From Anaerovirgula multivorans (GTDB lineage: Bacteria > Bacillota > Clostridia > Peptostreptococcales > Natronincolaceae): a stretch of DNA of 64,000 nt. The position numbers and the translations under genes were made by a program. Positions 15,460-24,339 of the stretch are shown one piece after another (positions within the stretch are counted from its first letter, which is position 1; every line of letters begins with the position of its first letter). The stretch lies in NCBI RefSeq assembly GCF_900188145.1, contig NZ_FZOJ01000004.1, forward strand, positions 124,001-188,000, written 5' to 3'. The notes under the pieces are model-generated. The model was not told where the DNA came from and did no database searches. It saw only the letters and a list, made by a program, of their open reading frames with translations.

Positions 15460-17139
15460 CTATAACACCTCCCCCTTCAACCTTAAATAAATTTCATAAC
15501 CACTCATTTGTCTGCCATCATATTTTAATATACTGTTATGGCAAACAATTCCTGTCTCTTGCCGAATAAGCTTAGCCAACTGACCTGTATAATTTTGTTC
15601 CACATTAATAATTTTTAAAGCGCTGCTGCTGTACTTATCTAATAGCTTCGTTGGCAATGGATATAAATCTCCAAATGCTAATGCGCCAGCCCCTATACCA
15701 TCCTTTTGTAATAACTCTATCGCTTCCTTCAATGGCCCATCCATAGAACCCCATCCCAGTAATAAAACCTCTGGATGCTTCACACCATAATAATTTGGCT
15801 CTAAGATCTCTTTTTTAAGATAAACCATTCGTTTCATACGTTTTTCCATCATATTACTCCTAATCTCTGCTGCTTCTGTAATATGACCATATTCATTATG
15901 TTCGTCACTATCCACCAAAACAATTTGACCTTCATTTTTACCAGGAATTATTCTAGGAGATAGTCCATTTTCCGTCAGTTGATATCTTATGTATTCATCC
16001 TCTGTAACGACCTCTTTTCCCGCTAAATATCGGTTTATAGCTATTCTGCCGAAATCGAAAGGTTCAATAGTTTCCATTGCATCCGATAAAAATTGATCTC
16101 CTAATAAAATCACTAGCATTTGATATTTGTCCGCTAGATTTAAAGCTCTAGCTGTTTGATAAAAGGCATCCTCTGGATTTCTTACAGCAATCACCATCCG
16201 TGGGATTTCTCCATGGGATGCTGTTAGCACAAAACTTAAGTCACTTTGCTCTGTCCGGGTAGGCAGCCCTGTAGCTGGCCCTGGCCTTTGAATATTTGCC
16301 ACTACTAAAGGTGTCTCTGTTATTCCAGCTAACCCCAATGCTTCTACCATGAGTGAAAATCCCCCTCCAGAGGTTCCTGTCATTGCCCTAGCCCCTGCAT
16401 AAGAAGCTCCTATTGCCATATTAATCGCAGAAATTTCATCCTCCACCTGTTCTACTACAATACCGGCATCCTCCTGTTTTTCGGATAAATAGGTCATTAT
16501 GCTGGTGGCTGGGGTCATTGGATAACCAGCATAAAAACTTACTCCTGCCGCCAATGCTCCTAAAGCTATTGCTTGATTACTATTAATTAATATATGGTTA
16601 TCTTCTGCAGGACTGTCTATTTGAAAATAACTCTCTACCAATTCATATCCCTTCTGAAAAGCAGCGATATTAACCATACTTGTCTCACCATCAAACTTCT
16701 CCTTAAATACTTCCTCCACTTGGTTTATGGTTAACCCAAACAGTTTCATTACAGCTCCTATAGCTATAGACCCAAATACTTTTATGTTGCCAATTCCCTT
16801 AGCTGTTTCCTTTAGGGCCATAGAGATTACCCTAGTATCCTCAGATTGCAATGAATCATCACAAATAATTATGCCTTTTTCTTGAAGTCTATCAATATGA
16901 GTTTCTATTGTCCTCTGATCTAGTGCTATCATCACATCTAAAACTGGATGATGAGAAACGATGGTCTCTGTACCAAATCGAAGTTGAATAAAGTTATGTC
17001 CACCTCGAATTCTAGACATATAATCTTTATTAGAGAATACATAATATCCCTGTCTCTTTAAGATTTTTTCTAGTAAAACCGCCAGTGTATCCATCCCCTG
17101 ACCAGCTTCACCACCAATTAAAATATTGTACTTCAACAC
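15460..17139 (-). CDS. korA: 2-oxoacid:ferredoxin oxidoreductase, fused gamma-alpha subunit
   Basis: A 559-residue protein. The first 180 residues are the gamma domain (GGEAGQGMDTLAVLL at 9-23), and from about residue 190 comes the alpha subunit with GYPMTPATSIMTYLSE, EVEDEISAINMAIGASYAGAR-like segments and LPTRTEQSDL. The gamma-alpha fusion is the common form in Kor-type two-subunit enzymes. No delta (ferredoxin-like) subunit lies near, again typical for this two-gene form. Upstream is a 440-base region with a hairpin (arms GGTATACGCC at 17203 and GGCGTATATCC at 17226) in the probable leader. Confidence 0.88.
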   Translation of the reverse strand: MLKYNILIGGEAGQGMDTLAVLLEKILKRQGYYVFSNKDYMSRIRGGHNFIQLRFGTETIVSHHPVLDVMIALDQRTIETHIDRLQEKGIIICDDSLQSEDTRVISMALKETAKGIGNIKVFGSIAIGAVMKLFGLTINQVEEVFKEKFDGETSMVNIAAFQKGYELVESYFQIDSPAEDNHILINSNQAIALGALAAGVSFYAGYPMTPATSIMTYLSEKQEDAGIVVEQVEDEISAINMAIGASYAGARAMTGTSGGGFSLMVEALGLAGITETPLVVANIQRPGPATGLPTRTEQSDLSFVLTASHGEIPRMVIAVRNPEDAFYQTARALNLADKYQMLVILLGDQFLSDAMETIEPFDFGRIAINRYLAGKEVVTEDEYIRYQLTENGLSPRIIPGKNEGQIVLVDSDEHNEYGHITEAAEIRSNMMEKRMKRMVYLKKEILEPNYYGVKHPEVLLLGWGSMDGPLKEAIELLQKDGIGAGALAFGDLYPLPTKLLDKYSSSALKIINVEQNYTGQLAKLIRQETGIVCHNSILKYDGRQMSGYEIYLRLKGEVL

Positions 17140-17202
17140 AAAACACCTCCTAATACTCTATGAGTAATTTTATTATGGTAAAGGTCTATATATTCCCTTA
17201 TA

Positions 17203-17236
17203 GGTATACGCCCCTAAATTCCAAAGGCGTATATCC
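17203..17236. other. Hairpin in the korA leader region
   Basis: GGTATACGCC and GGCGTATATCC pair around a 13-base loop about 65 bases before the korA start. No run of T follows on either strand. It may be an operator or RNA structure; nothing more is seen. Confidence 0.35.
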
Positions 17237-17341
17237 ATAAATCAAGATGTCATGGCTATTATTTCTTCTAGCTTGATAAAATTGATACCCATGTATCCAT
17301 ATATAAAACCATATTTTTTACCAGCTTTTTCCCAAAAGAAA

Positions 17342-17527
17342 AACCCCTTTACGGGGTTGAGGTTGTTGAAATAGTCAACAAAATCCAGACTGTTCAAAAG
17401 CCTTCAGATTCGAGGCGCAAGAAAATCCAGCGACCGCAGCGTATACAGAAATACGTAAAGATGCTGGATTTTCGAAGCAACGAAGAAGATGGAGGTTTTT
17501 CAACAGTCTGAACCCCTTTACGGGGTT
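17342..17527. repeat. 152-bp dispersed hairpin element, copy 1, flanked by a 17-bp duplication
   Basis: The body (17359-17510) begins GAGGTTGTTGAAATAG and ends CAACAGTCTG. It is the same length and clearly related to 52937-53088. Inside it, CAGACTGTTCAAAAG pairs with TTTTTCAACAGTCTG and GAAAATCCAGC with GCTGGATTTTC, so the whole element folds into one nested hairpin. AACCCCTTTACGGGGTT occurs directly on both sides (17342-17358 and 17511-17527), as a target duplication would; each copy is itself a small hairpin. Confidence 0.8.
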
Positions 17528-17585
17528 TCTATATCACCAAATATTAAATTTTCTCCACATCTATCCTGCTTAAGAAGCTACTCTG

Positions 17586-18500
17586 CTAACCAATACCATG
17601 TATTATCGCTCTAAAACGCAGCATGCTGGTAGTAGGATATATGCCAAAACGATTTAACTGCAACAACGAATCTCCACGTTGTACATAGCCTGTCCTTGTT
17701 GTAAAGGCTAATGTATACCCTAGTTCTTCCAATATATCTAAAGTCATCTCATTGTATTTTCCATAAGGATAGGCAAAATAGTTGCTTTGAGTGATGCTTT
17801 TGTTCATTGCTAAATCTTGCATAATCTTATTGTACGACTTTGTAAGCAAGTAAGGAATTTCATTCTCATCCTGCACATGCATGTCATGGGTATGATTTGC
17901 ATATTCAAAAACATCCATCCCATGGACTATTTGATCCCACCCCAAGGAAGTGGTTTTTATAGGTGTGAAAGGTTCTGAAACCTCCTTAACACTATGCGTT
18001 ATCAAAAAAATACTGGCTTCAAATCCATATTTTTTTAATATAGGATAGGCATAATGATAATTACTAGAATATCCGTCATCAAAAGTTATCACTACTGATC
18101 TTTTGGGAACTTCTAACTCTCCTTCTAAAAATTTCTCCAGTTCAAGCAAAGTTATCGTATTAAAACCATACTTATGCATATATGCCATTTGCTCTTCAAA
18201 GGCTTCTACTGTTATCACCGCAGGATTATTCCCATAGGTATTTTCTTCCTCCATTAAAAGGTGATGATACATCAATACCGGTATCTTTTTAGCCTCACCG
18301 TAGGATAAATCAAAAAGCCTAACTTTTTTTTCAGTTTCATTATCCAATGTTTTGTATTGTTGATGATAGTAGCTTGCTTCAGCATTTTGATTTTCCATTT
18401 CCATTTCATACACTGTGTCTATTTCTGGTACATTAGCATAAATAGGCATCGTTGCCAGTAATAAATAAATCAATGTTATAATGCCCGTCCTTCGTCCCAT
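17586..18500 (-). CDS. Secreted polysaccharide deacetylase, IcaB/PgaB-type
   Basis: A 304-residue protein with a signal peptide (hydrophobic stretch at 6-20 ending at PIYA), then VLMYHHLLMEEENTYGNN, the metal motif TFDDGYSSN, ANHTHDMH (His-x3-His) and a late YFAYPYGKYNE segment. These mark the CE4 deacetylase branch that begins with MYHH, acting on surface polysaccharide or peptidoglycan. It is a paralogue of the protein at 19748-20770, with the same motif order. An inverted-repeat element of 129 bp lies between it and the QueG-like gene. Substrate unknown. Confidence 0.87.
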   Translation of the reverse strand: MGRRTGIITLIYLLLATMPIYANVPEIDTVYEMEMENQNAEASYYHQQYKTLDNETEKKVRLFDLSYGEAKKIPVLMYHHLLMEEENTYGNNPAVITVEAFEEQMAYMHKYGFNTITLLELEKFLEGELEVPKRSVVITFDDGYSSNYHYAYPILKKYGFEASIFLITHSVKEVSEPFTPIKTTSLGWDQIVHGMDVFEYANHTHDMHVQDENEIPYLLTKSYNKIMQDLAMNKSITQSNYFAYPYGKYNEMTLDILEELGYTLAFTTRTGYVQRGDSLLQLNRFGIYPTTSMLRFRAIIHGIG

Positions 18501-18548
18501 GCTTCCTCTTTTTCCCCCTTAATTGTATAGATATACCCTTGTAAGTTT

Positions 18549-18677
18549 TATAGATATGTGATCATGAATTTTAATATACTAAGAGCTACATTTGCAGTCC
18601 TTGGCTATGATTTCCCGCCAGGGGCAAAACCGTAAACCGTGTATATTAAAATTCAAGTATAGAGTCACATGTCTATA
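18549..18677. repeat. 129-bp nested inverted repeat
   Basis: Outer arms TATAGATATGTGA (18549) and TCACATGTCTATA (18665) match in 12 of 13 positions. Inner arms TGAATTTTAATATAC (18565-18579) and GTATATTAAAATTCA (18641-18655) match perfectly. Between them CCTTGGC and GCCAGGG form a third stem. It fills most of the gap between two minus-strand genes and has no coding frame. Confidence 0.75.
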
Positions 18678-18706
18678 ATAGTGTATACTTATCAGAATTT
18701 TCATTG

Positions 18707-19489
18707 TTAGTTATTGCTTATTTTTGGAGGATTTGTTGGATTCCTGAAAGAACAGGGTACTCCTACCATGCACTTACCACATACATCGGTAACTCCTATA
18801 TCTCCTAAATACTCATCATTATGCAAACACATTTCATAGCATTTATGTCGATCATATCCATCCACCGTTAAAGCTCCATTGATACATCCTTCAACACACT
18901 TTTTGCATATAGCCTTTGTTTTATATAGACAATACTCTTCTTCTTTAACTTCTGTTGCTTCAATTTTTATGTTAGTTACTATACTTCCTACTCTACCACA
19001 GCATCCCTTTTCCGTTATGAACATGTTATTTAATCCAAATTTCCCTAAACCGGCAATATAGGCAACATGTCGGTGAGACCATTCGCTTATTAAGGTTTCC
19101 ACATCAAAATTATGGGTGGCAGGAATAATCGTAGATTGATAACCTAGTTCCTGTATTTTTTCATGTAGATAGGTATTTAAATCCAATATTAATCGATTGG
19201 TTTCTATATAGGCCATTCCCCACGTTCTGGAGCTTTCCTTTCCTTTAATATTGCTTTTCACAACCTCTCCTTCAAAGGGTAGAAAATAGGTGATTACTGT
19301 TTTAGCATCCTGAAGAAAATCTGTCGGTATCCCATGGGTAGGAACTACGATCTTTTTTAGTTCCAAAAACATAGGATTCTTTGCATCAGCATAGGCTATC
19401 AAAGGCTCCTTCCATCTTGTTTCAGTACCTTTTACTTCTGGGTATTTTTTTACGAATTCTTTTATGTATTTTTCAATTTTTTCCTTCAT
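18707..19489 (-). CDS. QueG-like iron-sulfur protein (epoxyqueuosine reductase-related, COG1600)
   Basis: A 260-residue cytoplasmic protein. The N-terminal half resembles the cobalamin-binding part of QueG-like proteins (AYIAGLGKFGLNNMFITEKG, GCCGRVGSIVTN), and the C-terminal third has ferredoxin-like cysteines in CLYKTKAICKKCVEGC, the HKCYEMC motif, and CGKCMVGVPCSF. It is shorter than QueG (about 380 residues) and lacks the HEAT-like tail, so it belongs to the short clostridial relatives whose role is unproven. The ATG at 19489 has GGGGGGAG five bases upstream; the earlier in-frame ATG is rejected. Directly upstream lies a decayed DUF1874 gene. Confidence 0.78.
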   Translation of the reverse strand: MKEKIEKYIKEFVKKYPEVKGTETRWKEPLIAYADAKNPMFLELKKIVVPTHGIPTDFLQDAKTVITYFLPFEGEVVKSNIKGKESSRTWGMAYIETNRLILDLNTYLHEKIQELGYQSTIIPATHNFDVETLISEWSHRHVAYIAGLGKFGLNNMFITEKGCCGRVGSIVTNIKIEATEVKEEEYCLYKTKAICKKCVEGCINGALTVDGYDRHKCYEMCLHNDEYLGDIGVTDVCGKCMVGVPCSFRNPTNPPKISNN

Positions 19490-19502
19490 TTTCTCTCCCC
19501 CC

Positions 19503-19708
19503 TTATTCAATCCTTTCCATCAGGTTAAAGCTATATCCCACCTTTTCAATCTCTTCACCATTTAATACAGCTCCTTCTGGTGGTCTGCAGACACAAATCC
19601 ATACTCCTTGATAAGTTTTGTGGCTTCTTCTATAGTAATATCAGTTATTTTATAAAGACCATTCGTAGTGACTACAGTTCCATTAAACAAGTATTATTTA
19701 TATTTCAT
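19503..19708 (-). pseudogene. Decayed DUF1874 (AcrIII-1/Crn2 ring-nuclease family) gene
   Basis: From 19693 the minus strand reads YLFNGTVVTTNGLYKITDIT, continues through EEATKLIKEYGFVSA, then in another frame gives RPPEGAVLNGEEIEKVGYSF and ends LMERIE with TAA at 19503. This is the N- and C-terminal pattern of DUF1874 (STIV B116-like) proteins. Family members normally have about 40-45 residues between FVSA and RPPEG, including the catalytic histidine in GHxxTA; that block is deleted here, with a change of frame at the junction. An in-frame TAA (19694-19696) also separates the only nearby ATG from YLFNG. Characterised members degrade cyclic tetra-adenylate made by type III CRISPR systems. This copy cannot encode a working enzyme. 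Confidence 0.75.
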
Positions 19709-19747
19709 TCTATTGCAGCCGTATATTTACATTCAATATCAATATTG

Positions 19748-20770
19748 TTAATGCAAATCAATTATCTTTTTAAAATCCTCAATAGTGGTTTTAGGACAAA
19801 TACCATAACGTTGCAATTGTAGTAAGTCATCCCCTGGTTTTACATGTCCTCGCTTAACTGTAAAGGCCATCCGCATACCTAATCGTTCTAAAATTTGAAG
19901 GGTATGAGTGTTGTATTGTCCATAGGGATAGGCAAAGTAGGGACTACCCATCAGCTCCATATTCATGCTTAGATCCCTAACAACCTCTTCCAATGGCTTA
20001 ATAACTAGATAACCCTTGTGATCCTCCACTCTATGTAAATCATGGGTATGATTATCATAGGTGAACACATCTAATGTATCTACCATATCCTTCCAACCCA
20101 GATACTGCAGTTGATAAGGATCAAACTCTTCAGTGATTTCTTTTAGCTTATGACTTATAATAAAGTTACTGGCTTTAAAGTTATACTCTTTCAAAATTGG
20201 ATAGGCATAAGCAATATTGCTTAGATAGCCATCATCAAAGGTAATTGCTACAGTTTTTTTAGGCAATTCTAAATCTCCTATTAGAAATGCTTCTAGTTCA
20301 TTTAAAGTAATAGTACGATACCCATTTTCATGCAGAAGCTTCATCTGTTCAGCAAAACTCTCAACGGTGATTACACTATCATTATCTATATAGGTATTTT
20401 CTTCATCATATAATAGATGATGATACATCAAGACAGGAATAGCTTCCGCTTTATCTCCTTCTTTCACTGGAACGCTTCTTATGATGTTATTGTATTTTTT
20501 CTCCATATAAGATACTTGAAACGAATCTGTATCTTCACTATAGGCCAACTTTTTCATTTCATCGGCGATGATTGCTAGCGCTTTTAGTTCCTCTTCCTCT
20601 AATGGTTCTAGCTGCATTGCATGGGTAATCCTTAAAAAGTTCAACAAAGTATCCATAGCAGCTGATTTGCCGTAAACATAGGTGTTGCCTATGTATTTTG
20701 CAAATCCTAAGGTTGAAGCAATAATTAGTGCAGTAAGTATTAAAGTAATGGTTAATATCTTTTTCAACAA
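19748..20770 (-). CDS. Secreted polysaccharide deacetylase, paralogue of 17586-18500
   Basis: A 340-residue protein with a signal or anchor helix at 4-23, a helical spacer to about residue 110, then VLMYHHLLYDEENTYIDN, the metal motif TFDDGYLSNIAYAYPIL, DNHTHDLH and SPYFAYPYGQYN. The motif order is the same as in the deacetylase two genes downstream, so they arose by duplication and now flank the QueG-like gene. The start is a TTG pair at 20770/20767 with GGGGAGG six bases upstream. Function as in CE4 enzymes: metal-dependent removal of acetyl groups from cell-surface glycans. Confidence 0.87.
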   Translation of the reverse strand: MLKKILTITLILTALIIASTLGFAKYIGNTYVYGKSAAMDTLLNFLRITHAMQLEPLEEEELKALAIIADEMKKLAYSEDTDSFQVSYMEKKYNNIIRSVPVKEGDKAEAIPVLMYHHLLYDEENTYIDNDSVITVESFAEQMKLLHENGYRTITLNELEAFLIGDLELPKKTVAITFDDGYLSNIAYAYPILKEYNFKASNFIISHKLKEITEEFDPYQLQYLGWKDMVDTLDVFTYDNHTHDLHRVEDHKGYLVIKPLEEVVRDLSMNMELMGSPYFAYPYGQYNTHTLQILERLGMRMAFTVKRGHVKPGDDLLQLQRYGICPKTTIEDFKKIIDLH

Positions 20771-20903
20771 TGTATCCTCCCCAAAGATAGCTTTTCTATC
20801 AACAAAATTTATCTATTACTTAAAATTAGACAAATTTCTCTTAAATCCTTTTATTTATTATGATTTTTCTAGTGGAAATTTTGTAAATTGATGTTGAATT
20901 TTC

Positions 20904-20923
20904 TTATAAACATATGTTTATAA
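20904..20923. promoter_or_regulatory. Perfect 20-bp palindrome
   Basis: TTATAAACATATGTTTATAA is its own reverse complement. It lies between the stop of the 467-residue unknown and the deacetylase start. Symmetry without a loop suits a protein-binding site better than an RNA hairpin. No regulator is adjacent. Confidence 0.35.
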
Positions 20924-21005
20924 AGTGAAGCTTAATTTATAAGTAGATAACTCAATGTTTGTTCTTTAACTTTTATGTTAGTCCAAGTTTCTCCACTAAT
21001 TCCAT

Positions 21006-22409
21006 CTAAACAATCTCATTAACTAGGTTTTTATGAACCAATAATTCAATATCTTGCAGACGACTTTTATCTACAGCTCTTAACCAATCAATCAAAGCTT
21101 TTTCCCAAGCATATTTGTAAACTATAGTATTAGAAAATAGCACTGAAAGCTTATCTTCACCTCTTAGTATATATTCCTTTAGCTCACTAGTAATTAACGT
21201 GCTTAGCTCTAAATTTCCTAAACTTCCAAAGACATAGTCATATTCTTTTTCATAAAAGCAGTCGGCTTTTAACAAATCAACAAAATCACCTAAAGAATGG
21301 ACGTACTTCGCCAACAAAATCATTTTATCTTCAGCGGTAGAACAATCCATTATTTTTCTATAGACAAACCTAAAGGCCTTATTATCCATTCTATATCCTA
21401 TTTCTAAAACTGTCTGCTCTTTATACTGCGTTACCACTTCTAAAATAACCATATTTCTAAGGTTGCCGTGTTCTAATGCATTTTCTAAACGGATCATCAT
21501 AGAATCAGAATACCTATAGATTAAATCCCTAAGGTTACCACTATTAATCTCTAAGTTATGCATGACTCTGTTTATGCCTTCCGAAATGAGATTTTTTATC
21601 TCAGATTTCTCTAATCTATTTAGTTGTTCTTCAATCATTTCAAATTCTATAGCCGAAATAAAAAGATTTTCATAGCTTTTATTTTTATCTAGCAATGTTA
21701 AAAAAACAATATTATTGAATATCAACTCAAATATGTTTATGGGAGATTGTTCATAGTTTAGTCTATTAAACTTTCCATAAGCTTCAAGTAAAGCAGTTAT
21801 ATTTGAGGGATTGAATTTACGGCAAAATTCATTTTCTAATTGAAAAGCTTCAAGATATCTTCTGATGTACATTATCCCCTTTATAGACATATCGTCAAAA
21901 ACCAAAGGATAATCTATATCTGTTGACGTATCTTGAGCAGAGAAAATCACATCATAATTTGCAAAGAAATCTGGTATTGCTTTTGTAAAGGTTTCGTTAT
22001 AGACCACATTTGGTATAATTATCCGTTTGGTTTCAATTGCTCTGTATAGATTTTTCGTCTCTTCGATGTAGTGTTTTACATACTCTATCGCCTCTTTATA
22101 GAACATGTTCGTATTGGATGACCTTAAATGAAGTATGGCATCCTCTGGAGCACTATACTTCATTAAATAAAGATCGAGAGAATATACAATGGATTGCATT
22201 AACCCCTCCGCTGTTTCAGCTTTTAAAGTAGTACTTTCTCCCCTTGTATACATCCTCATAACTTCTTTAAAAATTTCCATCAAATCAAAAGAGATGCTTT
22301 TACTAAATTCTACACCTACTAGTCCCGCCGCCATTCCTTCATTTATAAGCGAAGCTAAATACTGGTTTTGATCTAATGCTTCTTTATTTATTCCAATTAT
22401 CGATTTCAT
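21006..22409 (-). CDS. DUF6179-type protein of unknown function
   Basis: A 467-residue, probably soluble and largely helical protein without signal peptide, membrane helices or catalytic motif that I can identify. It resembles the clostridial proteins labelled DUF6179, which regularly pair with a roughly 160-residue DUF6323 protein, and such a partner lies directly upstream here (22439-22918, 29-base gap). GGAGGG precedes the ATG at six bases. No function is known for the family. The constant pairing suggests a two-protein complex. The DUF name is given from memory of family layout and sequence character. Confidence 0.65.
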   Translation of the reverse strand: MKSIIGINKEALDQNQYLASLINEGMAAGLVGVEFSKSISFDLMEIFKEVMRMYTRGESTTLKAETAEGLMQSIVYSLDLYLMKYSAPEDAILHLRSSNTNMFYKEAIEYVKHYIEETKNLYRAIETKRIIIPNVVYNETFTKAIPDFFANYDVIFSAQDTSTDIDYPLVFDDMSIKGIMYIRRYLEAFQLENEFCRKFNPSNITALLEAYGKFNRLNYEQSPINIFELIFNNIVFLTLLDKNKSYENLFISAIEFEMIEEQLNRLEKSEIKNLISEGINRVMHNLEINSGNLRDLIYRYSDSMMIRLENALEHGNLRNMVILEVVTQYKEQTVLEIGYRMDNKAFRFVYRKIMDCSTAEDKMILLAKYVHSLGDFVDLLKADCFYEKEYDYVFGSLGNLELSTLITSELKEYILRGEDKLSVLFSNTIVYKYAWEKALIDWLRAVDKSRLQDIELLVHKNLVNEIV

Positions 22410-22438
22410 AATTAACCCTCCAAACTTTTTTTATTCTC

Positions 22439-22918
22439 CTAATTAAGCTCATCTATTTCTTCCTTTAACTCTTGATCATAATCATCTCCAAATTTGTATT
22501 GTCTAATGATATTTTCCGTTTCCCTTCCTTCTAATAGTTCGAACACCCCAAAACATTTATAGTTATATAAATCCGCAAGTTTTTCAATCAGTTCATCATC
22601 TCCTATATTATCATCTAGCTCATTCTTAATATAATGAAACAAATCCTGAATCTCTATTATTGTCTCCATGTAATCATCCTGTTGAATATATGGAGATGAA
22701 CAAAACTGCATAATTATTTTACGAGTGATTTCAGTGTCCACTTCAATCCGTCCATAGTCTTTTAAAGTAGTATTCCTAGCAATGATAATTTCCCGCGAAT
22801 CCTGGGATGAGAGATTTAATCCAAAAGTTTTTGAAATCTCATTTGTAAGCATGATCTCATGAGCCCCATCTTCAATAAAAGATAACTCCATTTTAGGAAT
22901 AATATCAAGAAAACCCAT
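22439..22918 (-). CDS. DUF6323-type protein, partner of the downstream unknown
   Basis: A 159-residue acidic protein beginning MGFLDIIPKMELSFIEDGA, with TTLKDYGRIEVDTEITRKII in the middle and an acidic C-terminus (DQELKEEIDELN). No membrane segment or known catalytic residue is seen. It matches the small member of the DUF6179/DUF6323 pair in size and order. TGGAGG precedes the ATG by six or seven bases. The upstream 370 bases contain its promoter region and the terminator of the next gene. Function unknown. Confidence 0.65.
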   Translation of the reverse strand: MGFLDIIPKMELSFIEDGAHEIMLTNEISKTFGLNLSSQDSREIIIARNTTLKDYGRIEVDTEITRKIIMQFCSSPYIQQDDYMETIIEIQDLFHYIKNELDDNIGDDELIEKLADLYNYKCFGVFELLEGRETENIIRQYKFGDDYDQELKEEIDELN

Positions 22919-23168
22919 AAAAATACCTCCATTTCACAATGAATTCACAAAAATATTGACTTATTTTTATATTTGTGTTATAATTAATTAGGATATTAAT
23001 GCGATCTTTTAAATTTGTGCGCTATTTTTATTATATTATTTTTTTTGTATTGAGTCAATACCTAATATGTTAAGTTCAAATTTATCAGCTTTTCAGGAGT
23101 TTTTTTATAATTGTGCCAGTCTTAATTCTAGATAACGCAAAATTTTTAATATGTATTTTAAAAATTTT

Positions 23169-23207
23169 AAGACCTAAACATTAGTCATCAACTAATGCTT
23201 AGGTCTT
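23169..23207 (-). terminator. Terminator after dinB
   Basis: AAGACCTAAACATTAGT (23169-23185) and ACTAATGCTTAGGTCTT (23191-23207) pair nearly perfectly around five bases. T-rich sequence follows on both strands. It lies 86 bases beyond the dinB stop; the rest of 22919-23292 is AT-rich with no gene seen. Confidence 0.7.
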
Positions 23208-23292
23208 CTTTTTCCAAGAAAATCTCTAATGAATCCTTCACTTATCACTTAGTATTCTAATAACTCAAGTGAGCCTAATTAATAGACTTCTA

Positions 23293-24339
23293 TTATTCAA
23301 AAAAACTTAACTGCTGCATTTCTTCTTCACCAAAGTTTGATACGGAAAGTCCTATTAGTCTTAGATCCTTCTCCAAGACCAGCTCATCTAAAATGTCACA
23401 TGCTACCTTATATATGTCCTCCACTGCATCAAGATGATAGTTAAGGGTTCTACTTTTGGTATGATTGATAAAATCAGCTTCCTTCATTTTTATGGTAATC
23501 GTTTTTGTCGATAGGTTTCTTTTATCCAGTGAGTTTGCTACATCCTTAGCAAAAACTAGTAATATTTCTTTTAAGTATTCCTTATCTCTAGTATCCTTTT
23601 GCAATGTTGTTTCTCTACCAATAGATTTTATTTCTCTACCTGTCTGTATCTGTCGATTGTCCACACCTCGAATCATATGATAAACCTCAGTTCCCATCTT
23701 CCCTAAAAAATGTACTAAATATTCCTCTGTCAAGTCCATCATATCTTCTATAGTAAATATACCAATTGCATTTAGTTTCTTAGCGGATTTTTTCCCTATG
23801 CCATATACCTTATTGATAGATAACGGTTTTAATAGTTCAGGAATCATATCCTTTGTAATAATTTTAATGCCATTTGGCTTATTCCAGTCGGAGGCCAGCT
23901 TGGCTAAAAATTTATTATAAGAAATTCCTACAGAAAGGGTTAATCCAGTTCTGTTCATCACTTCTCTTTTTATATAATGTGCTACTTCAATGGCTTCTTT
24001 TTTCACATCAGTTATATCTAGATAGGCTTCATCAATAGATAAAGGCTCTACCAAATCAGTAATATCATAAAAAATATTAAAGATTTCTCTAGAAACCTCC
24101 TTATATCGACTATACCTTACTGGTAAATAGATACCATGAGGACATTTTTCCTCTGCCATAAAAATCGGCATAGCAGAATGAATCCCATACCTTCTAGCTT
24201 CATAGGAGCAGGTGGCAACAATCCCTCTTTTACTACTTCCTCCTACGATCACAGGTTTCCCCTTAAAATGAGGATGATCTCTTTGTTCCACTGCTGCAAA
24301 GAAGGCATCCATATCCACATGTATAATTTTCCTCTCCAT
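23293..24339 (-). CDS. dinB: DNA polymerase IV (Y family)
   Basis: A 348-residue lesion-bypass polymerase. The first catalytic block HVDMDAFFAAVEQRD is at residues 6-20 and the second, LSIDEAYLDIT, near residue 103; GIGKKSAKKLNAIGI marks the thumb helix-hairpin-helix, and the little-finger domain fills the last 110 residues. All three metal-binding acidic residues are present. The very end (EEEMQQLSFFE) resembles a beta-clamp binding motif (QLxLF type), joining the enzyme to the sliding clamp. The ATG at 24339 has GGGAG nine bases upstream. No LexA box was looked for beyond the immediate leader, where none stands out. Confidence 0.95.
   Translation of the reverse strand: MERKIIHVDMDAFFAAVEQRDHPHFKGKPVIVGGSSKRGIVATCSYEARRYGIHSAMPIFMAEEKCPHGIYLPVRYSRYKEVSREIFNIFYDITDLVEPLSIDEAYLDITDVKKEAIEVAHYIKREVMNRTGLTLSVGISYNKFLAKLASDWNKPNGIKIITKDMIPELLKPLSINKVYGIGKKSAKKLNAIGIFTIEDMMDLTEEYLVHFLGKMGTEVYHMIRGVDNRQIQTGREIKSIGRETTLQKDTRDKEYLKEILLVFAKDVANSLDKRNLSTKTITIKMKEADFINHTKSRTLNYHLDAVEDIYKVACDILDELVLEKDLRLIGLSVSNFGEEEMQQLSFFE

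Noticed and set aside
17342-17527. An insertion sequence
   Set aside because: At 152 bp with no coding frame it cannot hold a transposase; at most it is a non-autonomous element.
18580-18640. A known riboswitch in the loop of the 129-bp inverted repeat
   Set aside because: GGGGCAAAACCGTAAACC is suggestive, but no known aptamer core could be laid out in either direction.
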